This document shows, one piece after another, positions 22,286-27,660 of a stretch of DNA of 48,834 nt. The stretch is from the IMG/VR virus record IMGVR_UViG_3300030233_000018, positions 1 through 48,834 of that record, one strand, 5' to 3'. The DNA comes from a virus. Made by a program: the position numbers and the translations under genes. Under the pieces are notes generated by a model. That model was not told where the DNA came from and did not search any database. It saw nothing but the letters and a program-made list of their open reading frames with translations. Within the stretch, counting starts at the first letter, position 1. Each line of letters opens with the position of its first letter.

Positions 22286-22410
22286 TGGATGACGAAATGT
22301 ACGTGCGAATCAACGCAGTACTAATTCGTGCGCGGGCGGGTCAGCCAGAAGCACAGGCAATGCTATTCAGGTCGCTGGAACATTTTACCCCGATTGTTGT
22401 TACCGATTAG
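22285..22410 (+). CDS. Very small protein, 41 residues
   Basis: From ATG 22285, overlapping the previous stop (TGATG) with AGGAGG upstream. Residues: MDDEMYVRINAVLIRARAGQ and so on. Its last codons coincide with the left arm of a 20-bp inverted repeat, so its C-terminus may have been added by rearrangement. Confidence 0.5.
   Translation: MDDEMYVRINAVLIRARAGQPEAQAMLFRSLEHFTPIVVTD
22381..22400 (+). repeat. 20-bp inverted repeat, left arm
   Basis: CATTTTACCCCGATTGTTGT is the exact reverse complement of 22617-22636. The arms lie in the last codons of one small gene and the first codons of another and bracket a 216-bp AT-rich segment. Confidence 0.85.
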
Positions 22411-22503
22411 GTGCGTTTGGACTGTTATGACATTTTCTGAGCGAGTGAAAACGCAAAAACAAAACCAGTAAACGTGTTCAGAAATCGAATTTTTCGTCTG
22501 GTT

Positions 22504-22585
22504 AAAATACCTTCGTGTACCACAAATTCCACGAAGGTATTTTCAGCGTAAACGGGAAATTTATGCTTATATACCGAAGGTATTT
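22504..22585. promoter_or_regulatory. Operator-like palindrome plus half-site
   Basis: AAAATACCTTCGTG (22504-22517) and CACGAAGGTATTTT (22530-22543) form a perfect 14-bp inverted repeat with a 12-nt loop. A third half-site CGAAGGTATTT occurs at 22575-22585, just before the ATG at 22599. The palindrome could be a terminator for the upstream genes; the extra half-site favours protein binding. Confidence 0.6.
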
Positions 22586-22598
22586 ATAGTTTCAGCCC

Positions 22599-22838
22599 AT
22601 GTCTTTCAAGCTACCGACAACAATCGGGGTAAAATGTTTCGGTGACCTGCTATTAAGCATCAATGGCGAAATATGGACGTGGTACATGAAGCGCCAAGTA
22701 TATATTGACAGCAATTTCACCCATACTCTCTGGCTATTAAGTGCCTGCACAAGTGTGCAGGAAGTTGAAAACGTGATTGTATCGATACGCACGCCACACT
22801 TGCGCAGGCAAGGAAGGAAAATTGGTTGGTTGAAATGA
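22599..22838 (+). CDS. Hypothetical protein
   Basis: 79 residues. Aromatic-rich (LLLSINGEIWTWYMKRQVYI). No good ribosome site precedes the ATG, and the 5' end overlaps the right arm of the inverted repeat, so the start may be displaced. Its stop overlaps the next gene in ATGA, which supports expression. Confidence 0.5.
   Translation: MSFKLPTTIGVKCFGDLLLSINGEIWTWYMKRQVYIDSNFTHTLWLLSACTSVQEVENVIVSIRTPHLRRQGRKIGWLK
22617..22636 (+). repeat. 20-bp inverted repeat, right arm
   Basis: Reverse complement of 22381-22400; lies within the first codons of the 79-residue gene. Confidence 0.85.
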
Positions 22839-23104
22839 ACCACGACACACGACGACGACGCGACGCATGGCGGGACGACACCCCGCCCGTGCACATCCCG
22901 CCTCGGCAAGTGTACCGCGCATTCCTGCGGCACATGGCAACCCGTGGCGTGACCCTGCACGGGTGGAGTGCACAGGACATTGAGGCGCTGGTGGAGCAGG
23001 TGGACCACTGGCGCGAACGGGAGACGAAGCAACGCGCTGCGCTGGAGGCATGGCAGCGGGCGCGGGAGATGAGATTAGCACGAGAGAAGATGGAGGCAGC
23101 ATAA
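22835..23104 (+). CDS. Hypothetical basic helical protein
   Basis: 89 residues from ATG 22835. Arg-rich N-terminus (NHDTRRRRDAWRDDTPPVHI) and a helical, charged C-terminus. No family recognised. Overlaps the next ATG. Confidence 0.6.
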   Translation: MNHDTRRRRDAWRDDTPPVHIPPRQVYRAFLRHMATRGVTLHGWSAQDIEALVEQVDHWRERETKQRAALEAWQRAREMRLAREKMEAA

Positions 23105-23265
23105 TGTTATTAACGTTCGAAGTGTCAAAACCGTTCCAGGGGAAGCCCTGGGTGTATACCAGCAAGATAGGGTGGCGAGTAGGGTGGCTATGGTTTGCTG
23201 TCGGGCACTATCGCGCTCGTGAGGATGAACTGATGCCGATGTTTGAAACGATTGACAACGCATAG
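23104..23265 (+). CDS. Small protein, 53 residues
   Basis: From ATG 23104 directly on the previous stop. Tryptophan-rich middle (VYTSKIGWRVGWLWFAVGHY). Unknown function. Last gene before the structured leader of the DpdA-like cassette. Confidence 0.55.
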   Translation: MLLTFEVSKPFQGKPWVYTSKIGWRVGWLWFAVGHYRAREDELMPMFETIDNA

Positions 23266-23316
23266 TCTAGCAGCACACTTCATTATAGAAGCGTGCGCCG
23301 TTCGCGCGAGTGCGCG

Positions 23317-23325
23317 TGGTATAAT
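23317..23325 (+). promoter_or_regulatory. Extended -10 promoter for the deazaguanine cassette
   Basis: TGGTATAAT (TATAAT at 23320-23325). No good -35. Start expected near 23332. Confidence 0.65.
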
Positions 23326-23331
23326 GGAGTG

Positions 23332-23500
23332 AGTGTAAATGACGCTAGCCCCATGTTCGCGCAGGGTTGAAAAACTTGCGCGGGCGTGGCGTATTTGGAA
23401 TTAGCGCAGAGTGACCCGCAATGACCTACTCAGAGCTTGGCTACACCGCCAAGCTACGTAAAGAACCGTAGTTAGTCAGTGATAATCACCATTATCACTT
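23332..23500 (+). ncRNA. Structured 5' leader of the DpdA-like operon
   Basis: The 310-nt gap before the DpdA-like gene holds three strong hairpins: CGCGCAGG/CTTGCGCG (23358-23382), AGCTTGGC/GCCAAGCT (23434-23455) and a 9-bp AGTGATAAT/ATTATCACT with a CACC loop (23478-23499). The last may terminate or occlude. A leader like this before a precursor-salvage cassette could be a ligand-sensing element. I do not recognise a preQ1 or other known riboswitch consensus in it. Confidence 0.45.
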
Positions 23501-23575
23501 GTAATTTGTAGTGAGCTTTTAGCGCCCTTCGTGGTGCGATTAAATGGTAAGTCTAGAGAATAGGAGTTCTGGAAG

Positions 23576-24220
23576 ATGCGTAATTTTATAGGCACATCGC
23601 CCAAAACTGCCATGAGCAAGGTGGGTGTCGAATCCTATCGTAAGCACTGCGGTTTGATTACCACGCCGCATAGCAGGCAGAATACTGCACACGCGGCTGG
23701 GGTTGGCGCGTCGTGGATTATGGACAATGGCGCGTTCACTGAGTTCAAGCCTCGTTCATTTATGGATTGCTTGCAGTCATGGCAATTTGTGCCTAATTGC
23801 GCATTTGTTGTTGCGCCTGATGCAATACAGGACGCATCTAACACACTTGCTTATTTTTGGCTCTGGCAACCTGTTATTAAATCATTTCGATTGCCTGTCG
23901 CGTTCGTACTGCAAAACGGAATGAATAATCACCACGTACCATACGAATTCACAGACGCAATTTTTATAGGCGGCAGCACAGATTTTAAATACACGCCATA
24001 CGTTGCCAATATCGTAAAAGAAGCGAAACGCAGAGGATTGCATGTGCACAATGGTCGCGTGAATAGCCGCTCCCGCATCAATCATAGTCACGCCATCGGT
24101 TGCGATAGCTTCGACGGCTCAGGGTATGCTATCGACCCGTCACGCATTACGCGAGAAATTCACTGGTGGTCATCACCGCAACTTTTACCAGTACAATTCA
24201 CACTATGGAGATCATCATAA
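23576..24220 (+). CDS. DpdA-like deazaguanine DNA transglycosylase
   Basis: 214 residues. Motifs of the phage DpdA-like branch of the tRNA-guanine transglycosylase superfamily: WIMDNGAF (48-54), VVAPDAIQDAS (78-88), FIGGSTDFK (130-138), LHVHNGRVNS (155-164) and GCDSFDGSG (175-183). TGT enzymes exchange guanine for 7-deazaguanine; DpdA proteins do this on DNA and protect it from restriction. The acidic residues in DNGAF and GCDSFD are candidates for catalysis. AGGAG upstream of ATG 23576. The next gene begins on the following base, tying it to a precursor transporter. Confidence 0.78.
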   Translation: MRNFIGTSPKTAMSKVGVESYRKHCGLITTPHSRQNTAHAAGVGASWIMDNGAFTEFKPRSFMDCLQSWQFVPNCAFVVAPDAIQDASNTLAYFWLWQPVIKSFRLPVAFVLQNGMNNHHVPYEFTDAIFIGGSTDFKYTPYVANIVKEAKRRGLHVHNGRVNSRSRINHSHAIGCDSFDGSGYAIDPSRITREIHWWSSPQLLPVQFTLWRSS

Positions 24221-24400
24221 ATGATTTTAGTTTCGTTATACCTCGTTGCTATTGTTGCGGCTAACTTGAGTGTTGCTTACTTTGGTGCATCCGCCAGCAT
24301 TTTTAATGCATTTTTGTTCATTGGTCTAGACCTGACTACACGCGACCTACTACACGAACAATGGCGCACCGTGCGTCGATTGAGACGATTCGAAAACTAG
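24221..24400 (+). CDS. Mini queuosine-precursor transporter (VUT/YhhQ-like), 59 residues
   Basis: ATG directly follows the stop of the DpdA-like gene. The peptide begins MILVSLYLVAIVAANLSVAY and contains FNAFLFIGLDLTTRDLLHEQW (quoted in two overlapping parts: FNAFLFIGLDLTTRD and RDLLHEQW), the IGLDLTxRDxLH signature of the VUT/YhhQ family that imports preQ0/preQ1-type precursors. Full-length members have about six helices; only the first two are present and a stop follows FEN. It is either a truncated relic or a minimal multimeric form. Too short for automatic calling, so easily missed. Confidence 0.7.
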   Translation: MILVSLYLVAIVAANLSVAYFGASASIFNAFLFIGLDLTTRDLLHEQWRTVRRLRRFEN

Positions 24401-24419
24401 TGAAGGGGTGGGAATAAAA

Positions 24420-24770
24420 ATGGACAACTTAACCAAAACACTGAAAGACCACCCGCCGCAGTATGGGCGGGATTTCATCGCTGGGCTAATCGCTGCGTTG
24501 AGGTTGTCACGCCTTATACGCGCAGAGGGATTTAGGCTTGTGCGTGTGCGCAAGGGGTTGTGGCAAGTGCAGGACAAGTCAGGCGACTTCCCTGTTATAA
24601 TTTGCCATGTGTATATCTGGAACATGCCAAGCATGTCCACCGATTCAGCATATTCGATTCCGGCGGCGAACCTGCAATTTAATTTGATGGATCGCATCAA
24701 GTTTGAACCGCGCCAGCAAATGAAGTCAGACGACTGGTTTTTATACCCCGCCTGGCGACGTAAACCGTAA
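24420..24770 (+). CDS. Hypothetical protein
   Basis: 116 residues from ATG 24420; a GTG at 24408 is an alternative start. Mixed alpha/beta (RLVRVRKGLWQVQDKSGDFP, VIICHVYIWNM). No family recognised. It sits between the transporter and PP-loop genes and may belong to the same pathway. Confidence 0.6.
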   Translation: MDNLTKTLKDHPPQYGRDFIAGLIAALRLSRLIRAEGFRLVRVRKGLWQVQDKSGDFPVIICHVYIWNMPSMSTDSAYSIPAANLQFNLMDRIKFEPRQQMKSDDWFLYPAWRRKP

Positions 24771-24799
24771 GAGAGGAATAGCGAATATGCGAGAATCTA

Positions 24800-25747
24800 A
24801 TGAGTAAGTATGTTTTTAGCTTCGGAGGGGGCGCAACCTCATTCTTGGGCGCACTACTGGCAATAGAACAATATGGATTCGACAACGTGGACGTGATTAA
24901 TGCGGCGCTCATTGATGACGAACCATACATCAAACCTGTGATTGATGCGTTTGAGCGCGTATCAGGCAAAACGGTTACGCGCCTCTCTGCGCACAGCGAA
25001 CGCCTGCACTACACCAAACGCGCAGTAGATGACGCCTACGCAGGCAACTTGGAACCGCAAATGCTACGCTGGTTACTAGAGCGAATCAATGCCAGCACAG
25101 ATGGCAGCTTGGTTGCACAAGCCGTTGATGAGCCGCTGTATAGCACATGGCACGTCGATTTCATGACACGCTTTATGTCGAATACGATGTTTGACCCATG
25201 TTCTAGCAACCTGAAGCGCAAACCGATTGGTGAGTACATCCGCACTCAATACCCTGCTGGAAGCGCAACGATAGGCGTTGCTATGACAGCAGATGAGATA
25301 GACCGCACGCTGTCCGTTACAAAGCGCTGGAAGCAAAGCGGGTATGAGGTTAGTTATCCATTGATCGACGATAACCGCTACAGTGATAAGGATTTTGTGC
25401 GCGGAGAGTTTGAGCGCATTGCGGAGTTTGTGCCAACTGCCTACCAGATGGACTTAGAGCACAACAACTGCACGCCGTGCCGAAAGGGCGGCAAAGCGCA
25501 CCATGCGAGAACGCTATATCACCGCCGTGATGCGTACCTGTGGAGTGAACGCCATGAAAGGCTGTGGCGCGAAACCTTCCAAAAGGATAACGCTATCCTG
25601 CGAGAAGTGCGCGACGGTGTGAAACACTACATCACACTTGAGCAATTCCGGCAGGAGATGGAAGCGCGCTGGGCTGGTAGGATGTTTGAGCCTTTCGAAG
25701 GATTAGAAGAAACTGCCGCGTGTTCGTTCTGTGAGGCAGCGGCATAG
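24800..25747 (+). CDS. PP-loop (PAPS reductase-like) enzyme
   Basis: 315 residues. The N-terminal YVFSFGGGATSFLGAL (residues 4-19) is a PP-loop nucleotide-binding motif in the place of SGGxDS. CSSNLKRKPIGEYIR in the middle matches the CxxxLKxxP element of PAPS reductase-like proteins. CTPCRKGG and a C-terminal CSFC may bind metal. Such enzymes adenylate a substrate; phage versions often work in DNA or tRNA base modification. It closes the rightward operon beside the DpdA-like gene, so a base-modification role is likely though unproven. Confidence 0.7.
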   Translation: MSKYVFSFGGGATSFLGALLAIEQYGFDNVDVINAALIDDEPYIKPVIDAFERVSGKTVTRLSAHSERLHYTKRAVDDAYAGNLEPQMLRWLLERINASTDGSLVAQAVDEPLYSTWHVDFMTRFMSNTMFDPCSSNLKRKPIGEYIRTQYPAGSATIGVAMTADEIDRTLSVTKRWKQSGYEVSYPLIDDNRYSDKDFVRGEFERIAEFVPTAYQMDLEHNNCTPCRKGGKAHHARTLYHRRDAYLWSERHERLWRETFQKDNAILREVRDGVKHYITLEQFRQEMEARWAGRMFEPFEGLEETAACSFCEAAA

Positions 25748-25779
25748 CATGTAAAACGTTTTCTGCGCTATCGACTCCC

Positions 25780-25944
25780 CTACCGCGCCGACACCCGCGA
25801 TAACGTGCGCTCGTGCAAAATTGCATGGCGCACGTCCACCGGACGAGCGATCCCGCGCGGGCGCAGTGCGTAGTCTATACTCGCCACAAGGATGACACCT
25901 AGACAAGCGGCGGCGGGGAACACTGCGAACGCAAGGAATGGCAT
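25780..25944 (-). CDS. Small membrane protein at the end of the lysis cassette
   Basis: 54 residues from ATG 25944, with GAGG upstream. MPFLAFAVFPAAACLGVILV is a signal or transmembrane segment with a cysteine at residue 14 that could be lipidated, followed by a basic, Arg-rich tail. It is the last leftward gene before the convergent end of the rightward operon. An outer-membrane spanin lipoprotein or antiholin are possibilities. Support is position, ribosome site and hydrophobic start only. Confidence 0.45.
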   Translation of the reverse strand: MPFLAFAVFPAAACLGVILVASIDYALRPRGIARPVDVRHAILHERTLSRVSAR

Positions 25945-25946
25945 TC

Positions 25947-26027
25947 CTAATCCTCGCACTCATCGCAACGGCACGCGGCGCGATAGCTCTGCACGAGCAG
26001 CGCCGCACACAGCACAGCGTAAGCCAC
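25947..26027 (-). CDS. Tiny candidate membrane peptide, 26 residues
   Basis: GTG at 26027 with AAGG 9 nt upstream. Peptide VAYAVLCAALLVQSYRAACR then CDECED: a short hydrophobic stretch and a Cys-rich acidic tail. It fits exactly between the holin-like gene and the next small membrane gene. Weak evidence. Confidence 0.3.
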   Translation of the reverse strand: MAYAVLCAALLVQSYRAACRCDECED

Positions 26028-26037
26028 GACAGCGACC

Positions 26038-26595
26038 TTAAGCGTCAGTGGCATCGGGCGTGCTCTGCTTCGGGAATATGGCATCCGTCATATCGTTCGC
26101 GGCGGCGCGTTCGGCACCGGTGACAGTGCTGCGTTTGAAGGTCATGGCTGGGTTATCCTCTGTTGGCGTGTGCGGCGGCAGCACAACGGGCGGTGATGTG
26201 CTGCGCTTTTCCTCATCAATCAACCACTCTATCACATCGGCAATGAGTGCATCGTTTACGTTTTTCCAGCCAAGAGACTTTAAAAACCGTGAGGCGGTTT
26301 CAACAGCGCGAGCTTTCAGCGCTTTGTTGAACTCCTGTTTACTCAGGCTCACCAACTCCTCAAACTGCCCACTTGATTTCATTTGCTCTACTGCGCGAAT
26401 ACCAATACCAGCCGCCACGCGATACCACGCCATGACACGCTCTGGTGCACGCTCTGCAATCCGCTGCTCAAAGTCTTTCCGTGCACGCTCTGCAATGATG
26501 CGCGTAATCGGAAGCATAGAGAACAAAATCGACACCACGCCGATCACGGCGATAATGGCATACCAGAATTGAACGGGTAATGTATCAATCATCAT
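26038..26595 (-). CDS. Holin of the LLH type (superfamily 6-like)
   Basis: 185 residues from ATG 26595, overlapping the upstream stop. N-terminal helix FWYAIIAVIGVVSILFSMLP, then a long charged helix, then SLGWKNVNDALIADVIEWLI, the shape of LLH-type holins: one membrane span with a cytoplasmic tail ending in an IADxIEWLI-like motif. A proline-rich tail (SPPVVLPPHTPTEDNP) is added. Likely to permeabilise the membrane at lysis. Alternative: a structural membrane protein. Confidence 0.6.
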   Translation of the reverse strand: MMIDTLPVQFWYAIIAVIGVVSILFSMLPITRIIAERARKDFEQRIAERAPERVMAWYRVAAGIGIRAVEQMKSSGQFEELVSLSKQEFNKALKARAVETASRFLKSLGWKNVNDALIADVIEWLIDEEKRSTSPPVVLPPHTPTEDNPAMTFKRSTVTGAERAAANDMTDAIFPKQSTPDATDA

Positions 26596-27061
26596 CTTGT
26601 GTCCCTCGGTTAATTTCGTTTTCTCGTTTGTAAAGCTCAAGCCGCAAGCGGCTAATCTCGGATTCAAGTTCCGCTATCTTCTGTAATAGCGAAGAGCGTT
26701 CAGCGCTCCATGTCTCGCGCTCCTCTTCACGCAGTTTCTCAAGTTCTGCAATGCGTTTTTCGTATTCGTCGCGTAGTTCTTGGAGTGCTTTTCTAAGTTG
26801 CTCGATTTCCATTTGCGCCTTGTCTGCGCGGTCATGCGCTTTTTCAGCCAAGCTCATTGCGCGAGCACTTGCTTCGATGGCGAGTGTGCTTGCTGACGTT
26901 GGTTTATCTGTCTCCGCTTGCGCGTCGCTCCATAGATCACTGTTGGCTATCCTCTGCTGTAAAATGGTGGCTATAATCGTGGCAATGACAACAACGAATG
27001 CCGCAATTTGTTGCCCGATACTTGGTGCTGCGGTGGGGGCTTGCAGTAGTAAAAAGAGCAC
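26585..27061 (-). CDS. Membrane-anchored coiled-coil protein (spanin-like)
   Basis: 158 residues from a GTG at 27061 behind AGGT. One N-terminal helix (AAFVVVIATIIATIL), then a long coiled coil from about residue 60 to 150 (EQLRKALQELRDEYEKRIAE). This is the build of an inner-membrane spanin (Rz) or of an LLH-associated protein. It overlaps the holin-like gene by 11 bp. Lysis role inferred from context. Confidence 0.6.
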   Translation of the reverse strand: MLFLLLQAPTAAPSIGQQIAAFVVVIATIIATILQQRIANSDLWSDAQAETDKPTSASTLAIEASARAMSLAEKAHDRADKAQMEIEQLRKALQELRDEYEKRIAELEKLREEERETWSAERSSLLQKIAELESEISRLRLELYKRENEINRGTQDDD

Positions 27062-27069
27062 ATCATCAC

Positions 27070-27516
27070 CTACCTAATCACACGGTCATAGGGTTCACGA
27101 AGTTGAATCATCAAGTACATCAACGAAAAACCCCACGAATAGATTGCGAGAGCAACCCATGACCCGCGTGCAACATTAAAAAGTATTGTCATGGCGATGT
27201 GCAGCGGAATCGGCAGCGCAAATAAGATGGATGCCATTGCACTGCGCTCTTGGGAGAAATACAGTGTGATTAAATTACTGACACCGAGTGCCAATTGAAT
27301 TAGCGCATACGCACGCACGTAAATATGAGGCGCTTGCACAGTGTCCATGAAGTAGCCAACAACCGCAGAATCTTCGTTCCACGTTGACCACGCCATGAGA
27401 ATGACCAGTAGTGCCGTAAAGGCGTCTGATAGAAAAAATATAGTTTTGATTGTGCGCTTGCTGCGCGTCAAGTTGGCAGGAGCGCGTCCTGTCCAGATCA
27501 TACGTTCACCTAACAT
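27070..27516 (-). CDS. Four-helix membrane protein
   Basis: 148 residues from ATG 27516 (GAGG upstream). An earlier in-frame start would place an intrinsic terminator inside the coding region, so the later ATG is chosen. Four hydrophobic segments, for example FFLSDAFTALLVILMAWSTW and SILFALPIPLHIAMTILFNV. First gene of the lysis cassette; could be a holin or antiholin. No family recognised. Confidence 0.65.
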   Translation of the reverse strand: MLGERMIWTGRAPANLTRSKRTIKTIFFLSDAFTALLVILMAWSTWNEDSAVVGYFMDTVQAPHIYVRAYALIQLALGVSNLITLYFSQERSAMASILFALPIPLHIAMTILFNVARGSWVALAIYSWGFSLMYLMIQLREPYDRVIR

Positions 27517-27525
27517 TGGTTGTAA

Positions 27526-27594
27526 GTCCTCGCCGACTTTGAGTGAAATAAAAACAGCCCGTGAGGGCTGCATGGGACGGAAGTCGGCGAGGAC
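27526..27594 (-). terminator. Terminator nested inside a 14-bp inverted repeat
   Basis: GTCCTCGCCGACTT (27526-27539) and AAGTCGGCGAGGAC (27581-27594) are perfect inverted repeats. Between them, on the minus strand, CAGCCC-TCA-type stem (27555-27570) is followed by TTTTTATTTC. A further copy CTCGCCGACT lies at 27645-27654. The outer stem could form an alternative structure or hide the ribosome site of the 27070-27516 gene. Confidence 0.7.
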
Positions 27595-27660
27595 AAACCG
27601 CCCCACACAGCCCGCAAAGGCTGTTCGTGGCGGGAGTATATCGCCTCGCCGACTGTTGTG

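Noticed and set aside
25703-26008. 101-codon leftward frame in the convergent region
   Set aside because: Arg-rich composition, overlaps the end of the PP-loop gene, and a different frame holds a better small membrane gene with a ribosome site.
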